NCBI GenBank assembly: GCA_017469265.1
Contig: JAFUGS010000060.1
Span: 50,272-114,271, forward strand
Direction of reading: 5' to 3'
Length of the DNA: 64,000 bases
Source of the DNA: Clostridia bacterium
GTDB lineage: Bacteria > Bacillota > Clostridia > Christensenellales > Aristaeellaceae
Shown here: positions 24,655 to 33,341 of the stretch, piece by piece
How positions within the stretch are numbered: the stretch's first letter is position 1
Layout: each line of letters starts with the position of its first letter
Position numbers and translations under genes: made by a program
Notes under the pieces: generated by a model
The model's input: only the letters and a program-made list of their open reading frames with translations
Database searches by the model: none
What the model was told of the DNA's origin: nothing

Positions 24655-24690
24655 GGGGCGGAAAAACCGGAGGGGACGGAGGTGAGGCCG

Positions 24691-26301
24691 GTGGCCGGAA
24701 AGAGCCGCGTCCGGCGGGAGGATGCCCGGGTGAAGGCGCCGGCGCTGCTTCACCTGGTCCGAATGGGGTACAGGTATCTTCCCCGGGAAGAGATTCAGAG
24801 AGACCCGGAGACATGCATTCTGCCCTCGGCGCTCAGGGACGCTGTGGCGCGGATCAATGGCGCGGAACTGGCGGAGGAAAGCTTCTCGCGGCTGATGGCC
24901 GACCTGCGAACCCTGCTGGCCATGGAGGATCTGGGACAGGGGTTCTATACCGTGCTCCGGGACGGATGGAACGGGCTGCGGCTGCTGGACTTCGCGCGCC
25001 CGGAGAGAAACTGCTTCCAGGTGGGGACGGAGATCCCCTGCGCCCGGGGGCGGAAGCGGTTCCGGCCGGACATCACCGTGTTTGTCAACGGCCTGCCCCT
25101 GGCCATGATGGAGGTCAAGGCGCCGGAACAGCGGGACGGCATTCTGGCGGAATATGACCGGATGTGCCGGCGGTTCCGGGAGGGGGCGTTCCGCCGGTTT
25201 CTGCAGGCGGCGCAGCTCTGGCTGTTTTCCAATGACCAGAGCGTGGACACGGCGGCGCTGACGCCCCGGGACGGGGCCTATTACACCACCGCGGCCGCGG
25301 AGACGTTTTCCATCTATCCCGGGCCGGGCAGGGCCGACCGCGGCCTGTACCGGGGCTCCGCGCTGGACCGGAAAACGGAAGCGCGGGTCCTGGCGGATCT
25401 GGGGCTGGAGGAGATCCGGAAGGATCCGGCTTACCGCAGGTGGAAGGCGGCGGATACGCCGACGAACCGGATGCTGACGGCGCTGCTGAGGCCGGAAAGG
25501 TTTCTGTTCCTGCTGCGCTTCGGCATCCGCTATGTGGAGGATCCGGCGGACGGGGTCCGGAAGCGGATCCTGACCTGGGAACAGCTGGACGCCCTGAGCC
25601 GCGTGGAGAAAAAGCAGGCGCGGGGTTTTCTGAACTGGCGGATTCCCTGCACCAGGCCCGCTGAACGGTGCTTTCTCGGGGCGGCGGCCGCAGCCGTCCT
25701 GCGGGAGCGGATGCCGGACTGCCGGCTGATCTGGGTCGTGGAAAGCCGGGCGGAAAAGCGGCGGGCGGAAGCGGCTTTCCGCGGCCAGGGCCTTCAGGAG
25801 GGAGAGATGACCCTGCTGGCCGCGGAGGAAATCCGGCGGGACATGTACGCCGCTCCGGAGGAACGCGCCTTCACGGGCCGGCGCGTGTTCTTCCTCAGCG
25901 AGCCGGCGCAGCAATACCGCCCGACGCGGGGCCAGCCCGCGGGCCGGCTTCGGGCCGCGGATCCCCGGGCGATTCTGATCACCATGGGAGCGGAGGCGCT
26001 GCACGAGGGAGAGAACTATACCTACCTGCTGCAGTGCGCGGACGGCACCCTTTACTGCGGGTGGACCAATGACCTGGAAAACCGGGTCAGAACCCACAAC
26101 GCGGGCAGGGGCGCCAGATACACCCGGAGCCGGCTGCCGGTGCGGCTGGTATACTGGGAACGCTTTGAAACAAAGGAAGAAGCCATGCGGCGGGAATGGC
26201 GGATCAAGCGGCTGAGCCGGGCGGAAAAGGAAGAACTGATCCGGAAAGCGGGTATGGAGCTGAACCCCGGCGCGAGGCGGGAGAAAGGACGAAAGGCATG
26301 A
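24691..26301 (+). CDS. fusion nuclease: HsdR_N (PD-ExK) - decayed RecA-like domain - GIY-YIG
   Basis: 536 residues; GTG start at 24691 with GGACGGAGG just upstream. Residues about 10-180 match the N-terminal nuclease of type I restriction HsdR: RPDITVFVNGLPLAMMEVKA with D127, E141 and K143 intact. Residues about 265-435 follow the first HsdR motor domain in order (FLNWRIPCTRPAERCFL where a W-H-x-x-GSGKS segment is expected, LIWVVESR like the TDR motif, VFFLSEPAQQYR where DEAHRSQ is expected), but Walker A and the DEAH box are lost. The second motor domain is replaced by a complete GIY-YIG domain at 440-515 (YTY 443-445, YCG 455-457, R465, E502). No hsdM or hsdS is nearby. It is followed with a four-base overlap by an SDR gene. 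Role unknown; DNA cleavage in defence or repair is inferred. Confidence 0.75.
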   Translation: MAGKSRVRREDARVKAPALLHLVRMGYRYLPREEIQRDPETCILPSALRDAVARINGAELAEESFSRLMADLRTLLAMEDLGQGFYTVLRDGWNGLRLLDFARPERNCFQVGTEIPCARGRKRFRPDITVFVNGLPLAMMEVKAPEQRDGILAEYDRMCRRFREGAFRRFLQAAQLWLFSNDQSVDTAALTPRDGAYYTTAAAETFSIYPGPGRADRGLYRGSALDRKTEARVLADLGLEEIRKDPAYRRWKAADTPTNRMLTALLRPERFLFLLRFGIRYVEDPADGVRKRILTWEQLDALSRVEKKQARGFLNWRIPCTRPAERCFLGAAAAAVLRERMPDCRLIWVVESRAEKRRAEAAFRGQGLQEGEMTLLAAEEIRRDMYAAPEERAFTGRRVFFLSEPAQQYRPTRGQPAGRLRAADPRAILITMGAEALHEGENYTYLLQCADGTLYCGWTNDLENRVRTHNAGRGARYTRSRLPVRLVYWERFETKEEAMRREWRIKRLSRAEKEELIRKAGMELNPGARREKGRKA

Positions 26302-27119
26302 CGGAAAACAGGAAAACCGTGTGGGTCACGGGCGCGTCCAGCGGACTGGGCCTGCACACGGCCATGGCGCTGCGAGACGCGGGATGGCGGGTGATTGCCG
26401 GCGCCAGAAGCTTTTCGGAGCCGGGGGAGAAGGACGGCATGTACCGCCTGCCGCTGGACGTGCGGGATGAAGCCAGCGTGGAGGCCTTCTGCGACCGGGC
26501 GCTGGAGATTTCCCCGCGCCTGGACGCGCTGGTGCAGTGCGCGGGCATGCTGGTGCTGGGCTCCTGCGAGGAGACGGCCATCGAGGAATACCAGCGGGTG
26601 ATGGACACGAATTTTCTGGGCATGGTGCGGGTGAATCAGCAGGCCCTGCCCATCCTGCGGGCGCAGGGAGAAGGGCGGATCGTGCTGTTTTCCTCCATCA
26701 ACGGCCTGCTGGGCATCCCTTTCCAGAACGCGTATACCGCCAGCAAACACGCCATCGAGGGATACGCGGAGGGCCTGCAGATGGAAGTGCGGCCCTTTGG
26801 CATCCAGGTGATGCTGGTGGAGCCGGGAGATCACCGCACCGGCAGCGAGAAATACCGTCACCAAGCGGCGAAGATGGGGCCGGAATCCCCCTACGCGGCG
26901 GCTTACGCAAGCGCCACGGCGAAAATCCATCATGACGAGACGAACGGCAGCGACCCGGATCAGCTGGGGCGCAAAATCGCCCGGATGCTGGAAAAACGCC
27001 GGATGCCTTTCCGGAAGCGCATCGCCAGTCCGGACCAGCATCTGGCGGTCTGGCTGCACAAGCTGCTGCCGGCCCGGTGGAATGAAAAGATCCTGCGGGA
27101 TTATTATATCAAAAACTGA
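26298..27119 (+). CDS. short-chain dehydrogenase/reductase (SDR)
   Basis: 273-residue NAD(P)-dependent oxidoreductase. The start ATG at 26298 overlaps the nuclease stop (ATGA), with GAAAGGACGAAAGG upstream. The nucleotide-binding motif is TGASSGLG near the N-terminus, the active site YTASKHAIEGYAEGL gives Tyr and Lys, and SSINGLLG supplies the catalytic Ser. The C-terminal third is longer than minimal SDRs and resembles SDRs acting on lipids or retinoid-like substrates. The overlap with the nuclease gene implies co-transcription, but no functional link is apparent. Confidence 0.9.
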   Translation: MTENRKTVWVTGASSGLGLHTAMALRDAGWRVIAGARSFSEPGEKDGMYRLPLDVRDEASVEAFCDRALEISPRLDALVQCAGMLVLGSCEETAIEEYQRVMDTNFLGMVRVNQQALPILRAQGEGRIVLFSSINGLLGIPFQNAYTASKHAIEGYAEGLQMEVRPFGIQVMLVEPGDHRTGSEKYRHQAAKMGPESPYAAAYASATAKIHHDETNGSDPDQLGRKIARMLEKRRMPFRKRIASPDQHLAVWLHKLLPARWNEKILRDYYIKN

Positions 27120-27182
27120 GCGACGGGGCGGGATACCCGGCCGGAGAAGCCTCCGGCGGAAAAAACGGAGCAAGGGGATACG

Positions 27183-28112
27183 ATGATGCTGAAACGAATG
27201 ACGGCCGGATGGCTTGCGGGGCTGATGCTGCTCTTCTGCGGCACGGCCTGGACGGAAACAGCGGAAACGGCGCCGGCGGCGCCGGCGGGGGAAACCTCCC
27301 TGCTGGAGGATCCGGAGAACGGGCGGTGGGAATACCATTCTCCCACCCTGACCATTACCATCGACCGGTATACGGAGACGGTGAAGTCCGGGGGCAAGAA
27401 GAAAACCCGGGAATACTGCATTGCGGATATCCAGGCCTCGCCGGAATCGCCGCTGTATCCGATCATGACGGAACCCACGAAAAAGCATCCCGCTGGATAC
27501 AAGCTGGTAAGCCCGGAACTGCTGACGGAAAAGTATCAGCCGCTCTTTGCCATGAGCGATGACATGTACGGCATCCGGCTGCAGAAATACAGCTACAAGG
27601 GCATTGTCATCCGGAACGGGGAGATCCTGTCTGATCAGACGCGGAACAGCGCGAAAAAACGGCCATGGCCCAACCTGGATACGATGGCGCTGTTCGCGGA
27701 TGGCAGCATGAAGGCCTATATCTGCGACGCGTACACGGCGGAGGAGTACCTGGCCATGGGCGCGACGCAGGTCTTTTCCTTCGGGCCCATCCTGATCTCC
27801 GACGGTCAGATCACGGAGCAGGTGCTGGATCCCAAGTACTATCCCTATAACGAGCCGCGGGTGGCGATCGGCATGGTGGAACCCTGGCATTATGTGGCCA
27901 TCGTGGTGCGGGGCCGGCCGAAAAGCAGCTACGCCGGGGTGCATCTGGACTGGGTGGCCCAGCAGCTGCTGGACCGGGGCTGCGTGGAGGCGCTGAACCT
28001 GGACGGCGGACAGACCGCCACCATGATGTTCAACGGCCAGATCATCGAAACCGGGGATAAGGGACTCCGGTCCCAGGGCAGCCTGATCTGCTTTGGAACC
28101 ATGGGAGAATAA
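27183..28112 (+). CDS. secreted phosphodiester glycosidase-like protein (NAGPA domain)
   Basis: 309 residues; ATG at 27183 (a second ATG at 27186 is equally possible) after AAGGGGAT. Signal peptide about residues 1-25. The C-terminal half shows the NAGPA/phosphodiester glycosidase pattern: AIGMVEPWHYVAIVVRGR, then LNLDGGQTATMMFNG. The family includes the enzyme that uncovers N-acetylglucosamine-1-phosphodiesters; in bacteria it is often attached to envelope or exopolysaccharide functions. It likely acts outside the membrane. It lies 63 bases after the SDR gene and is followed by a terminator at 28121. Confidence 0.8.
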   Translation: MMLKRMTAGWLAGLMLLFCGTAWTETAETAPAAPAGETSLLEDPENGRWEYHSPTLTITIDRYTETVKSGGKKKTREYCIADIQASPESPLYPIMTEPTKKHPAGYKLVSPELLTEKYQPLFAMSDDMYGIRLQKYSYKGIVIRNGEILSDQTRNSAKKRPWPNLDTMALFADGSMKAYICDAYTAEEYLAMGATQVFSFGPILISDGQITEQVLDPKYYPYNEPRVAIGMVEPWHYVAIVVRGRPKSSYAGVHLDWVAQQLLDRGCVEALNLDGGQTATMMFNGQIIETGDKGLRSQGSLICFGTMGE

Positions 28113-28120
28113 ACAGCGGA

Positions 28121-28146
28121 GCCTCGGCGGAACGCCGCGGCTTTGT
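28121..28146 (+). terminator. probable terminator after the phosphodiester glycosidase gene
   Basis: Stem GCCTCGGCG / CGCCGCGGC (28121-28129, 28133-28141; one mismatch) with a GAA loop and TTTGTGT following. Confidence 0.5.
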
Positions 28147-28178
28147 GTAAACAAATTGTAACATTCTTCCTGAAACGG

Positions 28179-28207
28179 TTGAAAGCGCGGAAGGGGAGGG
28201 GTATAAT
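28179..28207 (+). promoter_or_regulatory. promoter of the importer/exporter hybrid operon
   Basis: TTGAAA at 28179-28184, exactly 17-base spacer, TATAAT at 28202-28207, 52 bases before the first gene. No terminator with a U-tract is visible between here and 37761, so this promoter may drive seven genes. Confidence 0.8.
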
Positions 28208-28258
28208 ACCCGGTAATCAGACGGTGGCTGAAAGTGATGGAAAGAAAGGATGAGCTGC

Positions 28259-29692
28259 ATGAGAAGAAAAGGCTGGCGGAAGAGCGCGGCGTGTATGCTG
28301 CTGGCGCTTTGCCTCGGCGTGTGCTGGCTGGCCTTCCCCTCCGGAAGCGAAGCGGATGCACCGGAAGCCACGAACGATCTGACAGAGGAACAGGACGACT
28401 CCACGGAAGGGCAGGAGGGTGAGGAGACGCCCACCCCGACGCCGACACCCACACCGACGCCTGAGGAGACGCCGACGCCTACGCCGACCCCTGAGGAGAC
28501 GCCGACGCCCACACCTACACCCACACCTGAGGAGACACCGACGGAAAAGCCAACACCCACGCCGACGCAGCCTCCGGCGGAAACGACTACGGGTGCCCCT
28601 GCAGAGACGACCACGATTCCGCCCGCGACGCCTACTCCGCAAGACGAGGATACTTTCACATTGGAGAATGGTGAGCTGAGAATCAAAGACGGTGTCACGG
28701 AGATCACGGAGGGACAGTTCAAGGGAAGGTCAGATATCACAAAAGTGTATCTGCCGAATTCGGTAAAGACGATTCAAAAAAACGCCTTTGCGAATTGTTC
28801 AAATCTGAAGGAAATTGTCATTTCACCCGAGAGCAGTGAATTGAAAACAATTGGTGAAAAAGCTTTTCAGAACTGTGACAGGCTGAATGAGGACAGCATG
28901 AAGACGCTGAGAAGCATAAAGGGCATCAGCATTGCAGACGATGCGTTTCCTGCAAAAGAGACCCCTACGCCGATGCCTTCTTCGAAGCCTACGGCCACAT
29001 CGGATCCCACGCCTACCCCGACCCCTGCGGCCACGCCGGATCCCGGGGAGGATACGGCGCAGGAGGAGCATGAGGTTCCTTCCGCTTCCGGATCGGGGAG
29101 CAAGACCACCACGACCAAAACAAACACAACCACCACGACCAAAAAGGTCACCCACGCCAGGGGCACGACCACCATGACCCATGACTATGATCAGGTGCAG
29201 GTTACGGAAGCGGACAGCGGGACGGCCATGCATACCCTGACGCTGGGTGGTGAGACGATGGCGCTGTCCCTGCAGGACGGGGACGGGGCGGAAGCGGAAT
29301 TTACCCTGAGCTACGGGCGGCATGATGCCGAAGACCCGGACAGCGGCGCGGTGAATACCCTGATCCTGAAGGCGGCGGATCCGGCGGCCTGCGAATGGAC
29401 GATGAACGGGGAAACGCTGCGAAAGCTGAACAAGAGCGGGATCGCGTACCTGACCTTTGAGATCGGCGGCGTTACCGTGACCGTACCGACGGAGGGCTTC
29501 CTGGCCGGCTGGACCTACGACGCGCTGAAGAGCCGGGGCACCGCGGGCCGGCGGTTTGAATACGAGCTGAAGATGGGGGATACGGACGCGCAGTGGGCTG
29601 TAACGGTGGAAAGCCAGCGCTATGAGCTGGATACGGATCCCCTGGCGCCGATGTACCTGGTGGGGCTCGAAGCGGCGGAAAGCAATGGATAA
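28259..29692 (+). CDS. secreted Thr/Pro-stalk protein with LRR_5 domain
   Basis: 477 residues from ATG 28259 (GAAAGG nine bases upstream; the ATG at 28250 sits on the ribosome site). Signal peptide at 1-30. Residues about 55-125 are a Thr-Pro repeat stalk (EETPTPTPTP units). Residues about 130-230 are a BspA-type LRR_5 domain (EITEGQFKGRSDITKVYLPN, TIQKNAFANCSNLKEIVI). A second Thr/Pro stretch and a Thr/Lys run (TTTTKTNTTTTTKK) precede a C-terminal beta-rich domain (residues about 300-477). There is no sorting signal. The LRR_5 segment is visibly AT-richer than its surroundings. It is the first gene of the 28.2-37.8 kb operon and probably a surface recognition component. Confidence 0.75.
   Translation: MRRKGWRKSAACMLLALCLGVCWLAFPSGSEADAPEATNDLTEEQDDSTEGQEGEETPTPTPTPTPTPEETPTPTPTPEETPTPTPTPTPEETPTEKPTPTPTQPPAETTTGAPAETTTIPPATPTPQDEDTFTLENGELRIKDGVTEITEGQFKGRSDITKVYLPNSVKTIQKNAFANCSNLKEIVISPESSELKTIGEKAFQNCDRLNEDSMKTLRSIKGISIADDAFPAKETPTPMPSSKPTATSDPTPTPTPAATPDPGEDTAQEEHEVPSASGSGSKTTTTKTNTTTTTKKVTHARGTTTMTHDYDQVQVTEADSGTAMHTLTLGGETMALSLQDGDGAEAEFTLSYGRHDAEDPDSGAVNTLILKAADPAACEWTMNGETLRKLNKSGIAYLTFEIGGVTVTVPTEGFLAGWTYDALKSRGTAGRRFEYELKMGDTDAQWAVTVESQRYELDTDPLAPMYLVGLEAAESNG
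28421..28568 (+). repeat. Thr/Pro-coding tandem repeat
   Basis: Four irregular units that each begin GAGGAGAC(G/A)CC and continue with alternating ACG/ACC/ACA and CC(N) codons, encoding EETP followed by (TP)n of variable length. Unit length differs (42, 30, 36, then about 40 bases), typical of slippage-prone stalk repeats. A shorter similar stretch lies at about 28966-29040. Confidence 0.85.
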
Positions 29693-29788
29693 ATGTCGAA
29701 GGGCTCCGACAAAACAGTGAAGAGGATGGATTTGAGGAGGTCAGAAAACAATCGCACCGGTGAACCCGGAAACAAGAAAGGAAGGAAC

Positions 29789-30916
29789 ATGAAAATGAAG
29801 AAGATCAGCGCGATGATTCTGGCCCTGGTTTTACTGGCGGGCAGCGGACTGGCGGAGTTTTCCTATGAGGGAACGATCGTGGCCGGGGACACCCTGCCGG
29901 TTCAGGTTCCCTATGGCGGAAAGGTTTCGGACGTGCTGGTGGAGGCTGGCGACCTGGTGGAGGAAGGCCAGGTGCTGGCCACCATGCGGACAACCTTCAA
30001 CTACGCGCCGGTGGAAGGCACCATCACGGGGCTGTACATCGCCGAGGGGGACGCGACAGAGACGGCGACGGAAAGATACGGCGCCAGCCTGTACATCGAG
30101 CCGACCAACCGCTACACCATCAAGGCGACCACCGATAAGGCCTATAACAACAGCGAAAACCGGTACATCCACCTGGGAGAGCGGGTGTACCTGAAGTGCA
30201 CGGCGGACGGATCCCACACGGGAACGGGCATGGTTTCCGCCCTGACGGACAGCGGATACAGCATCGAGGTCACCGGCGGGGAATTCTCCCTGCAGGAGAC
30301 GGTCACCATCTACCGGAAGAGCGATTACAGCAAGGAAAGCGTAATCGGCCGGGGCACGGTCAGCCGGGCCACCCCGGTGGCGGTGAAGGGCAGCGGCAGC
30401 GTGCTGAAGATCCACGTGCAGAACGGGGATTTTGTGGAGCGGGGCGAAGTGCTGTTTGAGACGGTGGAAGGCGTGCTGGACGGCCTGTACGCGCCGGACA
30501 ACCAGGTGCTCAGCCCCACGAAGGGCATTGTCAGCAGCATCGACAAGAACAGCGGGGAGTCCCTGGCCAAGGGGGACACCCTGCTGAAGCTGGTTCCCTC
30601 GGACAGCCTGCGGGTTGAGTTCCTGGTACAGGAAGCGGATGTCTTCACGCTGCAGGTGGGGCAGAAGGTCCGCATGGAGCTGTACTGGGACACGGAGCAG
30701 GGCCGGTACTACGAGGGGGAGGTCACGCGGATTTCCCGCATTCAGGAAACCACGACCGACAGCAGCACGACGGACCGGAAATCCTACAAGGCGTATGCTT
30801 CCATCACTCCGGATGAACGCATCCGGGTGGGGATGAGCGTGGTGCTGACCGTGGAAGGCACGGAAACCGCGGAAACCACGGAGACCGCGGAAGCCATTTC
30901 CACGGACGGGGATTAA
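29789..30916 (+). CDS. secreted HlyD/MacA-like adaptor protein
   Basis: 375 residues; ATG at 29789 after GGAAGGAAC (in-frame upstream codons from 29693 lack a site). Signal peptide at 1-22 (ALVLLAGSGLA). Two lipoyl-like half motifs are visible: VPYGGKVSDVLVEAGDLVEE at about 40-60 and VLKIHVQNGDFVERGEVLFE at about 210-230. A beta-barrel region follows (EFLVQEADVFTLQVGQKVRM). There is little coiled coil between the halves, unlike classical HlyD. It ends in a Thr/Glu-rich tail. Such adaptors normally work with MacB-type or RND pumps; here the next gene is instead an import-type binding protein, and the MacB-like gene is the last of the operon. Confidence 0.75.
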   Translation: MKMKKISAMILALVLLAGSGLAEFSYEGTIVAGDTLPVQVPYGGKVSDVLVEAGDLVEEGQVLATMRTTFNYAPVEGTITGLYIAEGDATETATERYGASLYIEPTNRYTIKATTDKAYNNSENRYIHLGERVYLKCTADGSHTGTGMVSALTDSGYSIEVTGGEFSLQETVTIYRKSDYSKESVIGRGTVSRATPVAVKGSGSVLKIHVQNGDFVERGEVLFETVEGVLDGLYAPDNQVLSPTKGIVSSIDKNSGESLAKGDTLLKLVPSDSLRVEFLVQEADVFTLQVGQKVRMELYWDTEQGRYYEGEVTRISRIQETTTDSSTTDRKSYKAYASITPDERIRVGMSVVLTVEGTETAETTETAEAISTDGD

Positions 30917-30988
30917 GGATCAGAAGGGGGATGCCGTTCCGGAAGAAAAAAGAGACTTCCGGAACGGAGGAAAGGGAAAAGAATCGAC

Positions 30989-33337
30989 ATGAAACATGAA
31001 AACAGAACGGGAAACAGGCTTTTTTTCCTGATGCTCTGCGGTCTGATGACGGCATGGCTTGTTTGCTGCGCCGCGCCGGCGCTGGCCTCCACGGGGGATC
31101 GGACAGTGCTTCAGGCGGACAACGGGGACGGATACAGCACCGCTTATGTGCAGGATCTGATGGTGGAGGGAAGAAAGATCTACCTCTACATGACCGGCAG
31201 CGTCCCCAACTTCCGGGTATATGACATGGACACGGGGGAAACAACGGTTTATGACATGACCGCGCTGCAGGAGAAGCTTCGCGATACGGAGGCGGAGGAA
31301 AACCGCACCGAGGACGGCGACCCCGCCACGATGGACATCGCGGCCTGGTTTGACTGGAACGGGGAGATTTACGCGATCCTGACCCGGTCCTACAGCCGGA
31401 ATGGCTTCAGTCAGATGGAAGGCGGATTCGTGCGCAGGCTGGTGCTGTCGGATGGTCAGATGGACCTGGAGGCCTGCGAGCTGCCCCGGCTGGACTGGTC
31501 GGAGATGCTGGAGGACGGCGGCGACTGGACCTACTCCCGCTATGTGAGCGACCACGCCACCGTGGGGGATACGCTGGCGCTGAGCTGCTTTGGCGATAAC
31601 GGGGAGATGCAGCTGCATCTCTTTAACCTGCAAACCGGTGAAACGGAAGAACGGGAAATTCAGGACCTGAATGATTTCACTCCGGGGCCGGACGGAAAGC
31701 TGCTGATCGCCCGCTACAAATGGTCGGACACGCCGGAAATGCTCCTGGAGCTTTATGACATGGAGCGGGACGAGGGGGAGCCTTTTGCCCGCTATGCCGT
31801 GGAAAGCGGCAGCATCCGCGCCGTCGCCTACCGGGAGGAGACGGACACCCTGTATTTTATCCGGAACGGGGAAATCTTCGCCGCGCCGGGCCGGGATCTT
31901 GAAAACGCGCAGAGCGTGAATGACTGCGCCATTGCCAGCTCCGGGGTCTTCACGCCCCTGACGGAGGATGGTTTCCTGATCGTGTATGGCTATGAGGGCG
32001 TGATGCTGCGAAACACGGATCCCGCGGCGCGGGGTTCTACCACCATCCGGATCCGTCCGTACAGCTGGAGCGAGGGATACAATCTGGCCTACTACGCGTT
32101 TACGGAAAGCCACGGGGATATCGGCGTGGTGCAGGAGGATTACGGGGATGAGACCGCCCTGCTGCAGGCGATGATGAACCAGGACGACCGGGTGGACATT
32201 TATATCCTGTCCTCCGACTCCAGCGTTTACGGCGCGGTGTATGAGCGGGGATTCATGGGCGACCTGAGCGGGGACGAAAAGCTGGTGGAGGCTGTTTCCC
32301 AGATGTATCCCATGGCGCGGGAGACCGCCAGCCGGGACGGGAAGCTGGTGGCGGTTCCCCTGGGCCTGTCCGGGGAGAGCGTGGCCTACAACCAGAAGGC
32401 CTGGGAAGATCTGGGCCTGACGGAGGAGGATGTGCCGCGGACCTGGGATCAGCTGCTGGATCTGATGGAAACCCTTCCGGAAAAGCTGGCGGGCACGGCG
32501 TACCGCGCCTTTGATTTCTACTACACCCAGGAGGGAATCCGCGGGGAGCTGCTGATGCAGATGCTCCGGAATTACGCCCTTCAGCATCCGGATGAGAGCT
32601 TTTCCGAGCCGGCGCTGCAGCGGCTGACCGACCGGGTGGCGCGGATCGATCTGGAGACGCTGGGCATCTTTACGGAAGAGGAGATGGAAACGGCGGAATC
32701 CCGCTACGAGGAGCTGGGCGGGATGAAAACCGCGCTGCTGTCCATCAACAGCAATCCCGGGCTGACGATCTACGACCAGGACACGCAGTGCCTGCCCATG
32801 GCTTTTACCGCGGAGGAGCAGCCCATTCTTCCCGTGACCATGGTTATGGCCTTCATGAACCCCTTCTCCCGGCATCCGGCGGAGGCCATGGCCTACCTGG
32901 AGTGCCTGGCGGAGCACCTGGACCTGGCGACGGAGTACGCCCTCCACGAAGAGCTGAATGAGCCCGTCCGGTATCCCGACCATGAGGAACAGCGCAAAAG
33001 CATGGAGGACTGGCTGGCCACGATGAAGGAAAGCATGGCCTCGGGGGAGGATGCCCCCTCCAACATCCGGACGATCGTGGAGGAAATCGAAAAGGAACTG
33101 AAGGACTTCGATGAAACCCACTGGATGCTGTCCCCCGCGGCGATCCGTGCCTATCGGGACCGGGCGGCGTATCTGGTTCCGGCCCGCTTCAGCTTCTGGA
33201 GCCAGCTGTACGGCGACGAGAACGGGGAAGCGTTTTCCACCCTGTGGGCAGGCTTCCTGAAGGGACAGAAGACGTCCGGTGAGCTGCTGAGCTTCATGGA
33301 TCAGAAGATTCGCATGATGCGCCTGGAAGGGAATTGA
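30989..33337 (+). CDS. solute-binding protein with a long N-terminal beta-rich domain
   Basis: 782 residues, nearly twice the size of a normal sugar-binding protein. Signal peptide about 1-34 (LASTG). Residues about 40-345 look like a beta-propeller: repeated short strands with acidic turns (YLYMTGSVPNFRVYDMDTGE, FDWNGEIYAILTRS, LLELYDMERDEGE). Residues about 350-782 are a family 1 solute-binding domain (VAVPLGLSGESVAYNQKAWEDLG, MVMAFMNPFSRHPAEAMAYL). The start at 30989 has AAAGGGAAAAGAA upstream. Two sugar-type permeases follow at once. The propeller could recognise the ligand or contact the adaptor proteins; both ideas are inference. Confidence 0.8.
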   Translation: MKHENRTGNRLFFLMLCGLMTAWLVCCAAPALASTGDRTVLQADNGDGYSTAYVQDLMVEGRKIYLYMTGSVPNFRVYDMDTGETTVYDMTALQEKLRDTEAEENRTEDGDPATMDIAAWFDWNGEIYAILTRSYSRNGFSQMEGGFVRRLVLSDGQMDLEACELPRLDWSEMLEDGGDWTYSRYVSDHATVGDTLALSCFGDNGEMQLHLFNLQTGETEEREIQDLNDFTPGPDGKLLIARYKWSDTPEMLLELYDMERDEGEPFARYAVESGSIRAVAYREETDTLYFIRNGEIFAAPGRDLENAQSVNDCAIASSGVFTPLTEDGFLIVYGYEGVMLRNTDPAARGSTTIRIRPYSWSEGYNLAYYAFTESHGDIGVVQEDYGDETALLQAMMNQDDRVDIYILSSDSSVYGAVYERGFMGDLSGDEKLVEAVSQMYPMARETASRDGKLVAVPLGLSGESVAYNQKAWEDLGLTEEDVPRTWDQLLDLMETLPEKLAGTAYRAFDFYYTQEGIRGELLMQMLRNYALQHPDESFSEPALQRLTDRVARIDLETLGIFTEEEMETAESRYEELGGMKTALLSINSNPGLTIYDQDTQCLPMAFTAEEQPILPVTMVMAFMNPFSRHPAEAMAYLECLAEHLDLATEYALHEELNEPVRYPDHEEQRKSMEDWLATMKESMASGEDAPSNIRTIVEEIEKELKDFDETHWMLSPAAIRAYRDRAAYLVPARFSFWSQLYGDENGEAFSTLWAGFLKGQKTSGELLSFMDQKIRMMRLEGN

Positions 33338-33341
33338 TCCG

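Noticed and set aside
23770-24690. In-frame N-terminal extension that would make the nuclease fusion 843 residues long
   Set aside because: The extension is antisense to the antiporter gene, is Gln/Gly/His-rich without motifs, and the GTG at 24691 has a proper ribosome site.
25984-26301. Separate GIY-YIG gene starting at ATG 25984
   Set aside because: No ribosome site precedes the ATG and the frame is continuous with the HsdR-like part, so a fusion is the simpler reading. Internal initiation cannot be excluded.
28421-28568. Short direct repeats that might suggest a CRISPR array
   Set aside because: Units are coding Thr/Pro repeats with no unique spacers of constant length.
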